DNA of 64,000 nucleotides from Alisma plantago-aquatica (GCA_963693085.1 OY856411.1:1344767550-1344831549); one strand, 5' to 3'; numbered from the stretch's first letter, positions 12,001 to 22,804 are shown. Translations and numbers: made by a program. Notes: a model not told the origin generated them from the sequence alone.

Positions 12001-13092
12001 CTTATGCTTTCTTCCTTAGCAGTACATGATTGAATCCTAGTGAACAGAGCATGCTATTGAAAGGAGGCTATTTTATATGTACATGCACTTCATTGAAGAA
12101 GGTATATTGTCCAAAAAAGTGTTTGTACTTCCTAACATGTATGTTGAACTTGTAGGTTATCAATTACATATTTTTTAATAAGACCGATGTTAATCCAAAA
12201 GTAGAGAGTAGTGGCTCTCTAATTCTCTATGCATCACCCCTTTGCTTCTACATTGGTATTTTATGATCCGTTATGTTTTATGCTCTTGTAGTACATGACT
12301 GAATCTTGGTGAATAGAGCATGCTATTGAAAGGAGTCTATTGTATGTGTACATGCACTCCTTTGAATAAGGTAATAATCCATAAATTCTATGACACCAAT
12401 GCTTGATTAGAATTGATATTATCTTGTTCAAATTTAAATTTAAATTGAATTTGTTGAATCTTGTAGGTGGACTTAATCTATTTTCTTCAGTGTCTTGGGT
12501 TATCAGAAATTTTCAGCGTCCTGTCTTTTGATTGGGAAGATTGATGGATACATGTGTTCAATGTGATTTATCTTTAAATGACCTAAGATACTTGTTCTCT
12601 GGGTTGAATATGTTTCAAGTCTACTTTTTGCTTTATTGGTAATCTGGTCTGATGATATGAAATCTGAATATGATCCTACAGGTCCCGGTCTAAGTTTTCA
12701 AGCTTCTTGGAAAAGTTGAGAGCTAGGGTATGATGTGGGGTGAAATTTCAAGAGAGATGTAAACTTATATTCTCATAAGGGTCATTGTCGACATGTATCT
12801 TCTTTCCATGTAAAATTTGGGCAAGGTTTATATCCTCCCCATGTGTACTCATGTTTCAATATAAATAAAATTATGATTATTGACATCACAACCAGAACTC
12901 AATCTAAATCACTATTGATTTCAACTTTGTTCTAAAAAGTACTTTTGTATTGATAATTTAGTGAATGTATACATAATCTAACTACATATGCATGTATATG
13001 TAATTAGTGATGTCTCTAACTACACACTAATGACAATTACAAGTGTAGTAAGTGCTTATTTTTGCTACATGAACTACACATACATTGAACTA
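9011..13092. other. AT-rich cargo of the CACTA element, no recognised coding sequence
   Basis: About 4 kb of T-rich, intron-like sequence with only short ORFs. Near 12850-12880 the sequence TTTCAATATAAATAAAATTATG looks like a polyadenylation region. With the exon-like island at 8470-9010 this is compatible with a captured plus-strand transcription unit, but no conserved protein segment was found. It contains one long direct repeat (12022/12291). Confidence 0.45.
12022..12371 (+). repeat. Direct repeat of about 80 bp, two copies 269 bp apart
   Basis: Copies at 12022-12102 and 12291-12371 share GTACATGA.TGAATC, AGAGCATGCTATTGAAAGGAG and TGTACATGCACT with few mismatches. The 3' edges both run into AAGGTA. 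Confidence 0.8.
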
Positions 13093-13427
13093 ATGAGTGT
13101 TGACCTAGAGGTTGTACATTACCTATATTTTGATAATGACTTAACCATTCCATTCATATGTATCTAACATGTGCGTTAAAGATTGTTTACAGACATTAGG
13201 TACATGAAAAGGATCACATATACAAGCCCTAGATTGGGCCAAGTGCAAGCCAAATTGACTACAAGTGTGCAATTTAGGATTTCCATGTAAATCACCTTAG
13301 AACATAAATGTAATCACTTGTAACGATGTATATGCTTGTAACTTAGAAGAGAAAATTGTTTGGTACAAAATTCACCAAGTGCTAATCACTTTTATTGCAA
13401 ATTAGAAAATCCATTTCAGGCACTTGG

Positions 13428-13652
13428 TCGGTCGAGTTTCCCACCCTGGAACTCAATCGATCATCCTGAGTCGATTTTCTAAAGATTGCAATCGGTCGAG
13501 TTGTGCACTCACAGAACTCGACCGATTGGGTAGTAGGCCAATTCCAGTTGGAATGGTCGGTCGAGTTTCCTCAGGATAAACTCGACTGATCAATTCAATA
13601 TCGGATTGCCTTCTACCTGATAGGTCGAGTTACACCCATTGATACTCGACCG
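13428..13652. repeat. Palindrome array in element B 5' LTR
   Basis: Four TCGGTCGAGTT...AACTCGACCGA units start at 13428, 13492, 13557 and 13621 (pitch 64, 65, 64 bp), with 10-12 bp loops. Some arms are mutated (AACTCAATCGA at 13450; CTCGACTGAT near 13581). The same four units are at about 23135-23370 in the 3' LTR. Confidence 0.92.
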
Positions 13653-13791
13653 ATTGCACTGTACAGAGTTTGCAGAAAAAGTAATATGACCGTTGGTGAA
13701 TTGTTTTGGGCAAAAATATAGCCGTTTTCTTGAAGGAAAAATGATCACTTTTGCACCCAAGTGTCCCACAACATAAAGGGCCACCCTCAAC

Positions 13792-13799
13792 TATAAATA
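13792..13799 (+). promoter_or_regulatory. TATA box of element B 5' LTR
   Basis: TATAAATA about 140 bp after the palindrome array; the identical box is at 23499-23506 in the 3' LTR. Likely start of the genomic RNA some 30 bp downstream. Confidence 0.65.
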
Positions 13800-14628
13800 G
13801 AACCCCTTGGACTTCATTCCAAGCTGCTCTTTCCATTGCAAACTTGGTTCTAGCTTAGTTGAGAGTGTTCCAAGCCCTTGAGCCCCTTTCTCTCTCTACC
13901 TTCAAGATAATTTCGTGAGTGAGATAGGTTCCTGTGTATGAGAGCTATCCTTTGTGCTATGTAAAGCTCTCCCTTCTTTCTTCCCACCTCCAAATCAAAT
14001 AGAAGATTGATTGAAGCTTCTTCTCCGAGTGAAAGAGGAGTTGCTTCTGTTCTTCTCCGAGTGAAAGGGAAGATGTGTTGCTGATCTTCAAGAGTGAAGA
14101 TTGATCGTTGCTCCAGCTCCCTTGGTGAAGGGAAAATGTGGGCAAGCTCTCCAAGTGAAGGAGAGGTGCAAGGCAAGCTCAAGTAAGATAGGTAATCCCT
14201 GCAAGGCTGAAGACAAAGGTGAGATTGGGTAAGTCCTTTGTAGAAGGCTGAAGAATCTCTCTTTGTGGGTAAGTCCTTGGATAGGTTGAAGATCTTAGCT
14301 TGTGTAATTAAGCCCTTGGTTGGGTGGTTTTTGTTTCTTGTAATCTTATCGTGATATATAAGAGGACCAAGTTGCAAATCCTAGAGTCTAACCAACTCTA
14401 GGTAGTGGACTGACATCGCTCCTGAGTTTAGGACGTGGAACCACTCTAAACCACCTGTCTAAGTGCATGATATTCATTATCTCTTATCCTTGCTTTGTAT
14501 GCTAGAATAGGATATCAAATTGCTGCTTGCATTAGTTTTTGCATTTCATTTAAATTGGTGGTCTAATTGATTTTGTGAAGTGTGTGTAGCTCTATTCACC
14601 CCCCTCTAGAGCCCATCGATCCAACAAG

Positions 14629-14640
14629 TGGTATCAGAGC
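14629..14640 (+). other. Primer-binding site of element B (tRNA-iMet)
   Basis: TGGTATCAGAGC, two bases after the 5' LTR; complementary to initiator tRNA-Met. Confidence 0.93.
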
Positions 14641-14676
14641 AGGTCTTCTCCAAGCTACTTCTACAAGTAGGAGAAG

Positions 14677-16716
14677 ATGGGCGATTCAGCTCTTGGGTCA
14701 CTCAACCTTGAAGGAAGCTTCTCCATGAGACCCCCGGTCTTCGACGGCACAAACTTCTTATATTGGAAGAGGAGAATGCAATTCTATCTCCAAGGGGTGA
14801 GTTTCGAAATGTGGAAGATTGTCCATCTCAAGTATGAAGATCCAAAAGGCGACATCACCACATGGACAGAAGTGGAGATGAAGCGTGCTCAACTCAATGC
14901 CAAAGCCGTGAGCATCATCTACGCAACCCTTACACCATCAGAGTTCCACCGCATCTCTCTGTGGGACACGGCGCATGAGATATGTCACAAGTTGTGTGTC
15001 ACCTATGAAGGGACCGAGCAAGTCAAGGAGGCCAAGGTCTACATGCTTGGTGGTATTATTGAGAACTTCAAGATGGGGAAGAATGAAAGAGTGACAGATA
15101 TGTACACAAGGCTAAATGTCATCTTAAACAGCCTTGCAGCCCTTGGGAGTGTCATGGATAGAGGTACAATCAATGCCAAAATCCTGAGATCTCTACCAAA
15201 GAGATGGGAGCCAAAGGTCACTTCTATTGAAGAAGTCTACAAGCTAAGTGAGTTATCAACTGAGGAGCTGGTTGGTAACCTTCAAGCTCATGAACCTAGG
15301 CTTGACAAGCAAGAGGAAGAGGAGAAAAGAGAAGAAAAAGAATCAAAGAAGATAAAGGACACAACCTTCAAAGCTCAAATTGAAGAAATGGTCAAACAAC
15401 AACAACTTTCTATGAAGTCTCCCTACCCTTCCTCAAGTGAAGATGAAGGTTTCAATGATCATGAAGCCAACTACTCAAAAGGGAAGCACTTCAAGAGCAA
15501 GCCCTCCTCCTCAACTCCTAGGTGCTACGAGTGTGGTCAAAAAGGCCACTACAAGAGTGACTGCCCAAAGGCCAAGAAGAGCCATCATAAGAGCAGCCAC
15601 AAGAAGGATGACAAGTACAAAAGAGAAGCAAAGTACAAAAGAAAAGACAAGAAGGAGAAAAGGTCCAAAGATGCAGCTCATACGGCATGGGATTCTTCTT
15701 TTTCAAGCTCCTCAAGCTCCGAAGATGGAGAATGCCATCTTGCCCTCATGGCCTCAACTAGTGAAGATGTAATTGAGGTAAGTGAGGTAAGTAAGATTAG
15801 TGATGTTAATTTACTTGAGCTATCTAAGGAAACTCTCATTGATATGCTTAATGAATGCCAATCATCTTTTGCTAAATGCAAATCTAAGAGAAAAAGATTA
15901 GGCAAAATAGTTGATGATCTTTATGCAAAAATTGACATTCTTGATGAAAATGAAAAATTACATCTTGATAGCACAGAATCCTTGCAAGGGAAATTTCTTG
16001 ACCTTGAACTTCAATACAATGGAGTAGAGGTTGAGAATGGTGTATATCTTAAAAACATTGAAAATCTTAAGATAGAAAACCAAAATTGCCTAGATGAACT
16101 TGACACTCTTAAAACTAAAAATGTAGAACTCAAGCTTATTGATGATGCTAGGAGAAAATAAGTCTATGCCTATCAAAGAGAAATAGTTGTGCTCAAAACT
16201 GAAAATGCTAAATTGCTTGCTCAAACAAATGATTTATCTTCTAGACCTATTTTGCCTAGAAATGAAGTTGCTAGCTTAACTCTAGAAAAATACTCTCTTC
16301 TTACTAAAGCCCTCTGTCTTGAGGCCGACCTTTTTCATACTAAAGAAGATCTTGCTAGCTTATATACTACTGTTGTAAATCTTAGTGATGATAATGCTAA
16401 ATTAAGATCTAATTTGCAAAGGTTTCTTTCGGGTAAAAAATCCCTAAATGATGTTCTAGAGCACTCTACCAAACAAGTTGGTACTAGTGGTTTAGGATAT
16501 AATGGGACTACTCCAAAAGGTAAGAAGAAGAAGGGTAAGAAAAAGAGTTTGGAACCTCCAATTTTCAATGGAGAGTCTTCCGGCTCTAAAAACCCCATGG
16601 TTTGTATTCATTGCAAATGTGATGATCATTATTCTACCTATTGTCCTTACAAGCCCAAGGGGACCAACCCAAAGATGAAATGGGTCCCCAAGCTAACCCC
16701 AGACCCCAAAGTTTGA
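14677..16716 (+). pseudogene. Element B gag
   Basis: Capsid/nucleocapsid precursor of a Sirevirus. It starts at the first ATG after the PBS (M-G-D-S). Residues 1-210 form the UBN2/DUF4219-type domain (FDGTNFLYWKRRM; YEGTEQVKEAKVYML). A Lys/Glu-rich linker follows, then the first zinc knuckle CYECGQKGHYKSDC at about residue 283, a Lys-rich basic tract and a Ser/acidic patch. Next come coiled-coil-like heptads to about residue 494, and after an in-frame TAA (16159-16161) a further segment with QRFLSGKKSLND and a second CX2CX4HX4C knuckle (CIHCKCDDHYSTYC). It ends at TGA 16714-16716 after D-P-K-V. That last stop is at the same place in element C and is probably the natural gag end; the TAA is probably a mutation. 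Confidence 0.92.
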
Positions 16717-16749
16717 GTTGGGTTCCGACATCCTCTTTTCTTGCAGGTT
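16714..16749 (+). promoter_or_regulatory. gag-pol junction: stop codon plus pyrimidine tract and AG
   Basis: Gag ends in TGA while pol continues in the same frame. Between them lies CATCCTCTTTTCTTGCAG (ending at 16746), a good match to a plant 3' splice site, directly before the protease segment KKKWIVDSG. Element C has the same layout on the minus strand (TGA, then CATCTTTCTTCTTGTAG). Pol could be expressed by splicing or by stop readthrough; neither is shown. Confidence 0.45.
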
Positions 16750-19700
16750 AAAAAGAAATGGATTGTTGATAGTGGCTGCTCTAAGCATATGACTGGAGAA
16801 ATCAACCATTTCAACAAATTTGTGAAAAAGAAAGGAGGATCGGTAACCTTCGGGGACAACAAGAAGGGTAAGGTTATAGGTGAGGGTGATGTAGGCAATG
16901 AATTATGCATTAAAAATGTATTGCTTGTTGATGGCCTACATCACAATTTAATTAGTGTTAGCCAATTATGTGATAATGGTTATCTTGTGCTATTTACTTC
17001 TTTAGAATGCTTGCTTCTAGATTCCCTGTCCTACAATGTTATATATAAGGGAACTAGAAATGGTAATCTCTATGTGATTGTTCTCGATGCTCTTAAGCCC
17101 ATACTAAATAGATTCTTAGTTGTGGATAAAAACGATCTTTTGCTTTGGCATCGTCGTTTGGGTCATGTGAATTTGCATCAAATGAAGAAATTGAACAAAA
17201 AGGACTTGGTTCGAGGACTTCCTAAATTGGATTTTGAAAAGGATGAGGAATGCCAAACTTGTACACAAGGGAAACAAACCAAATCCTCCTTCAAATCCAA
17301 AGGAGTCATGAGTACCAAGAGAGTTCTTGAGCTTCTTCATATTGATCTCTTCGGACCAATGAGAACACAAACACTTCGTGGCTCCAAGTATTGTCTTGTT
17401 ATTGTTGATGATTTTTCTAGATATACTTGGACTTTCTTTCTCGTTTCTAAAAGCGATACACTTGATGTTTTCTCATGCTTTTGTAAACGAGTTGAAAACA
17501 AAGCTTCTTGCCATGTTGTTTCTATCCGTAGTGATCATGGGGGAGAGTTTGAAAATGATCTTTTTGAACGTTTTTGTGAAAAATCGGGTTATTCACACAA
17601 TTTCTCTTCTCCTCGCACACCTCAACAAAATGGAGTTGTTGAGAGGAAGAATAGATTGCTACAAGAGATGGCTAGGACCATGCTTCTTGAGTTTGACACT
17701 CCTAAGAAGTTTTGGGCTGAAGCCGTTAGCACGTCATGTTTTGTGCAAAACTGAGTTTTCACACATCCGACCTTCAAGAAAACCCCCTATGAAATATGGC
17801 GTGGTAGGAAGCCGTCTATTGATTTCTTTCATGTTTTTGGATGTCCTTGTTTTGTTTTAAACACTAAGGATTCTCTCGACAAGTTTGATCTGAAATCATA
17901 CAAGGCTTTCTTCCTAGGCTATAGCACTACTAGCAGGGCATATAGAGTATTTAACATTGAACTATCTAAAATTGAAGAATCTATAAATGTTAAATTTATT
18001 GAAACTAACCCTGTTATTGGCAAGCATATTGGTGATGATGATGTTGCAGATGAAATAATTCCTATCTTAAAAGATCTCAACATCAAAGACAAAGGCAAGC
18101 AGCTTGCAGAAGAAGAAAAAGAAGAAGAAAAGAAGGATCCCACTCCCCACTTTGCAAAGAATCACCCCAAGGAGTTGATCATTGGCAATCCGTTTGAGAG
18201 AGTGAGGACACGAGTTGCTCACAACAAAGAACAAGCAGATAGTGCCTTCATCTCCCAACTGGAGCCAAAGAACATCAAAGAGGCCCTTGGTGATGATGAG
18301 TGGATCCTTGCCATGCAAGAAGAGCTTGAACAATTTGAGAAGAACCGTCTGTGGACTCTAGTGCTGAGACCAAATGATAGAAAGATCATTGGCACCAAAT
18401 GGGTCTACCGCAACAAGCTTGATGAGCAAGGAAAAGTGGTAAGGAACAAAGCAAGGTTAGTAGCACAAGGTTACAACCAACAGGAAGGTATTGATTTTGA
18501 TGAAACTTATGCTCCTGTTGCTAGATTAGAATCTATCCGTATGCTACTTGCTTTTGCTAGTTATAAAAATTTCTTGCTTTATCAAATGGATGTTAAAAGT
18601 GCATTTTTGAACGGTACAATCGAGGAGGAAGTATTTGTTGCTCAACCTCCGGGCTTTGAAAATGACAAATTACCCAATCATGTTTATTTGCTACAAAAAT
18701 CTCTCTATGGACTCAAACAAGCACCTCGAGCTTGGTATGAGAAATTAAAGAAGTTTTTGTTAGATAATGGGTATGTCATGGGAAAAGTTGATTCTACTTT
18801 GTTTCTTAAACATACTTCTAACCATTTTCTTATCATACAAATATATGTTGATGATATCATTTTTGGCGGGACTGATCTTGATCTTTGCAAGGAGTTTAGT
18901 TCTCTTATGCAGAGTGAATTTGAAATGAGCATGATGGGTGAGTTGACCTTCTTCCTCAGCTTTCAAATCAAGCAAACAAAGGAAGGAAACTTCATCAACC
19001 AAGGCAAATACACAACTGAACTACTCAAGCGCTTTGGGATGGAGAACATGAAGCCGATGGATACACCCATGTCAAACACCGCCAAACTTGATAAAGATGA
19101 AGAAGGTGAAAAGGTAGACGAGAAGCTCTATAGAGGTATGATAGGAAGTTTACTTTATTTAACTGCCTCTAGACCTGACATTATGTTTAGTGTTGGCTTG
19201 TACGCTCGCTTTCAATCTTGACCTAAGAAGTCGCATCTCACTGCTGTTAAGAGAATTTTGAGGTACTTAGCCAAAACTCAAAATTTTGGTCTATGGTATC
19301 CTAAATCAAGGGATTTTACTCTTACGGCATATAGTGATGCGGATTATGCAGGGTGTTTGATTGATAGAAAGTGCACAAGTGGCACTTGCTTCCTTCTAGG
19401 ACCATGTTTAGTATCTTGGTTCTCCAAGAAACAAAGCACAGTGGCATTATCAACTACCGAAGCTGAATACATTGCAGCCGGGAGTTTTTGTGCACAGGTC
19501 CTATGGATGAAGCAAATTCTCCAAGACTTTAACATATTCTTTGATGCTTCTCCTATCTTTTGTGACAATACTAGTGCGATTAACCTCTCTTATAATCCTA
19601 TATTGCACAGTAGAGCTAAGCATATAGAGGTTCGCCATCATTTTCTTCGTGACCACATTGCCAAGAAAGATATATATATCACACATGTGGACACGGAAAA

Positions 19701-19800
19701 TCAGTTGGCGGACATTTTTACAAAACCTCTAGCTAGAGATCAATTTAATTTTATTCGATCTAACCTGCTCATTATTGATTTAAATGATATTGCTATGTGA
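16741..19800 (+). pseudogene. Element B pol: protease, integrase, RT, RNase H
   Basis: One frame throughout, interrupted by TGA at 17752-17754 and TGA at 19219-19221. Protease active site D-S-G at 16768 (VDSGCSKHMTG). Integrase zinc motif H-x3-H...C-x2-C (WHRRLGHVN...CQTCTQGK) near 17146-17270. Catalytic triad D 17344 (HIDLFGP), D 17533 (SDHGGEF), E 17641 (VVERKN), giving exact D-35-E spacing. RT starts near 18340 ([12 protein letters not shown]), with [28 protein letters not shown] and YVDD at 18844-18855. RNase H: SDADYAG, STTEAEYIA, FCDNTSAI, HIEVRHHF, ending after FTKPL. The 17752 TGA stands where relatives have Arg after the C-F-V-Q-N motif, consistent with CGA to TGA. Pol would process, copy and integrate the element; this copy cannot make it in one piece. 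Confidence 0.95.
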
Positions 19801-20426
19801 TCTAGCTAGTGGTCTCTATCCTATATGCTTGCTCATGTCATTCTTCACCTTATGTTGCCTATACATGCTTGCTTGTGCTTAATTTGCCTATCAATATGCT
19901 TAGTTTTTGCTTGGTTTTGGGCTTTTATCGATTTTCGCATTTTATCACTAAATAGTGCCCAATGATGAGCAAAATGTGCCTAGGTATGTTATTTATGCAA
20001 AATAGAATGGAAAAATAAATTTAATAGGCATGTATGTGGCTAGAATCTAAGTTTTAGAATGCTAGGTCAGGTTGACCTTTGGTCGAGTTTCACCCCAGAA
20101 AACTCGACCGATCAGGAGCCGAGAGATGTTCTTCAGTGGACTGATCGGTCGAGTTGTCCACCCTCAGAACTCGACCGATCGACGGGCAGCACCAACTTAA
20201 AACTTAGGATCGGCCGACTATTTTCCCTTGCAACTTGAAAATAGCCGACCGATTCCTCTTCTCTTGGCCCGTGCTCTCCACCCTAGCCCTAACCCTTCCC
20301 CGTTCCCAGCCCTAGGGTGCCTTAGCTGCTTGCTCCTGACCTCCCCGGGCGTCTGTTGTGAGTTCTTGCTGGGTTTTGAGGTTTGTTTTGCTTGTGTGAG
20401 CGTTTTCTCCTCTTGCTTTTGCTTCC
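19801..20426. repeat. Spacer between pol and ORF3 of element B, with internal palindromes
   Basis: Three palindromic units start at 20079, 20145 and 20210, 65-66 bp apart. The first two use TCGGTCGAGTT-type arms. The third has long arms of about 17 bp (ATCGGCCGACTATTTTC near 20209, matching GAAAATAGCCGACCGAT near 20236). The rest is AT-rich without ORFs. Confidence 0.85.
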
Positions 20427-22091
20427 ATGGCTTTCCACAGGAGAAAACGACCCGTCCCTAGCAATGCCCCAGCTTCTTCCTCGACCCAACAATTAATACC
20501 TTTTGATAACACTACGTTTGTATCTCTAGAGGCTATCAATCGGTATAAGGATCTCCTTCCTAGGTCTCCTTTTCCTTTCCGCCCCCTAGTTGGTCCAACC
20601 CATTTTCAAAACCATATCAACTCCATAGCACAACTTCTTGCCCATCACAACCTTTCCGCCCTTGCAATCGAGAGTGACTGCTTCAACAATCAGTTAACTA
20701 GTACAAAAGCAGTTCACGAGTTCTATGCTAATCTGCGCTGGAACTATGATTCGATTGTTCCCCCGCCAAATACCGAAATAGTCCTAACATCGATGATCAC
20801 CGGTCGTCGGTTTCAACTCTCCGAGGAGACTTTCAATCTCTATCTTTCCAGAGACGAAGAAACCACTACTTGGCGCCGAGGCTATGATGAGTAATTTGAT
20901 CTTTTGGACCCGGAAGCCTTTTACAAACATCATGAATTGACTTTATCGGATATTCATCAATATTTGAAAAAGCCTGACGTGGCCTATAAGAAGCGGTCCA
21001 CCCTTCCCTCCTCCTCCCTTGACCTCTGGAAGCATATCCTAGCCCTTGTGCTTAACTGCAACATCCATCCGAAGTGAAATCAAACGAATATTACGGAAAA
21101 CACATCGGTTTTGATGTATTGTTTGTTGAACAACATCAGTGCCAAGTGGGCTCGTTACATTCTACATCATATGACCTGCTTTGACAAAGGAAAGAACACC
21201 AAGGACACCCACCCTCCCTATCCAGCCTTGATCTGTGGTCTCTTCCAGTTTGCCACTGAGAAATCACTGTTTTCCGACTACCATTACCCGGTGGCTCGAA
21301 AGGGAGTGTGCATTAGTGAAACCACTCTTCTAAAGTCTATCCCTACCCCTGCCCCTGGTGCTTCTGGCTTTGCCTCAGCCTCAGCCTCATCTTCTGCTTC
21401 TGGTGCCCCTCCTACCTCCACCCAGGCTCCACCCCCACAACCACATCCCCACCCTAGCCGTGCGTCATTTAGAACATCAAATGAAACCCTTCTTGGATAC
21501 ATGATGCATGAACAGGCGTACAATCGCCAGGTCCAGGATCACCTCCATCAGGATTTGTGTTCGATCATGTCTACCATGAACCTATCCTGCTCTTCACCCT
21601 ACCCAGCATACCAGCCATATCCGGGTAATGCTTATGCCTCCTATGCATATGAGCATTACTTTCCTGCTCCACCACCGTTTACTGCCGAGCCTTCCGCTGC
21701 TGCTCCACCTCAGTATCCCTCCAGTAGATCTACTCCTGTATATCTACCGCTACCTGCTGCCCCCCTGGCCACTCTGCTCGCGTCCTTGGGGGACTCTGCT
21801 CCATCCTTTCCGCAGGCCCAGGAGCTCCTAGCTCTTGGCATGTCGTGGGCTGAGCAGAATGCCCGTTGGCCTGGTCGCTCTTTTGGTCCTGCTGACGAGG
21901 ACATGCCCGACCAGGCTGAGGATGCCGATGAGGAAGCCGACGAGGATGCTGATGATGCTAATGGTGATGGTTCTTCTGCCGAGGATGGCGATGCTGGTGC
22001 TGGCACAGCTGCCCCGCCTTCGGATGGTGATGAGGACTACAACCCAGGCGATGACGAGGACACAGTTGACATAGATAGCTTAGATGTCTAG
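20427..22091 (+). pseudogene. Element B third ORF (Sirevirus ORF3, putative plant transposon protein type)
   Basis: One frame of 555 codons from ATG 20427 to TAG 22089-22091, with two in-frame stops (TAA 20892, TGA 21075). The N-terminal 220 residues look like the domain of unknown function often annotated as putative plant transposon protein downstream of Sirevirus pol (AVHEFYANLRWNYDS; TSMITGRRFQLSEETFNLYL). The middle is Ala/Ser/Pro-rich and the last 75 residues are very acidic (Asp/Glu runs), so disordered. No signal peptide or clear membrane segment is visible, which argues against a true envelope protein. The role is unknown. GC content is higher than in gag-pol. Confidence 0.75.
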
Positions 22092-22804
22092 GAGGTTGTC
22101 TTAGATTAGAGTCTAGCATGTCTATTATATATATCTTTCTAGACTTTTTTGTATAAGCAACATCCTGGCACATTAGTCTGAGCTGTACTATTTTCATTTT
22201 CTCTATTTTCTCGCTTTTATGGTTGTAGTCGCTTATGAGAACATATGTCTGAGTTGGAATATCATTGCTACACTTTTGCTATTTCATCCGTGTTATCTTA
22301 TGCTTGGTGTTTGATGAGCTATATTTTGATTCTGACTTGGATTGTATGTTTCTCCTCTGTGGTTGTCTGCTATATGCCTTTACAATGTTGTTTATCATCT
22401 TTTGCATATATGTGTGGTTGAGTCTTGGAGAAGACCTAGTTTTTGATCTTCTACACCCCCTTCCTTTTTGATAATGTCAAAAGGGGGAAAAATATCTCAT
22501 GGTATGAAACTCAATCATATTATTTTTATTGTGATAATACTATTGCTTTCTTGCCTAAGTGATCATTTTCTTGTAAATTTGCTGATTGATCATATGACAT
22601 GTAAGGGATCACATATTACATGGATATTGGTTTTGCTATGTATAGAAAACCTAACATGCAGATGAGAGGAAGCATAGATTGAGGGGGAGCAAATTCTAAT
22701 TGTTCTTATCATGAATCCCCCTAATTCACAAGGCAAAGGTTTAATTTTCTTATCCTTTTCAATATGTTTGAGGAATGGTTTGTCATTGTCAAAAAGGGGG
22801 AGAA
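22092..22804 (+). other. Non-coding 3' region and polypurine tracts of element B
   Basis: About 700 bp with no coding signal but three PPT-like motifs: AAAAGGGGGAAAA at 22479, GAGGGGGAG at 22680, and the terminal AAAAAGGGGGAGAA at 22791-22804 beside the LTR. The first and last sit in the same word context (TGTCAAAA). Multiple PPTs are characteristic of Sireviruses. Confidence 0.8.

Larger units (their letters stand above)
13098..14626 (+). repeat. 5' LTR of element B
   Basis: 1529 bp, TG...CA, with a TATAAATA box at 13792, a palindrome array at 13428-13652, and a 3' region rich in GTGAAG/GGTGAAG/GGTAAGTCC words (14030-14290). It ends two bases before the PBS. Confidence 0.95.

Noticed and set aside
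13428..13652. Palindromes as a CRISPR-like array
   Set aside because: Regular repeat-spacer look, but units are inverted repeats with variable arms inside a plant LTR and duplicated in both LTRs; no cas genes, eukaryotic context.
13630..13836. ORFs shared between both B LTRs (also 23337-23543, 13850-14377)
   Set aside because: Duplicate because the LTRs are duplicate; they lie across promoter and transcript leader with no protein similarity.
20283..20300. CCCTAGCCCTAACCCTT resembling plant telomere repeat
   Set aside because: Only one or two imperfect units inside a C-rich part of element B; no array.
20228..20461. ORF upstream of ORF3 overlapping its start
   Set aside because: Different frame, low complexity, overlaps the palindrome-containing spacer; no conserved features.
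21710..22006. Minus-strand serine/alanine-rich ORF opposite ORF3
   Set aside because: Shadow of the acidic Asp/Glu codon runs of ORF3 on the other strand.
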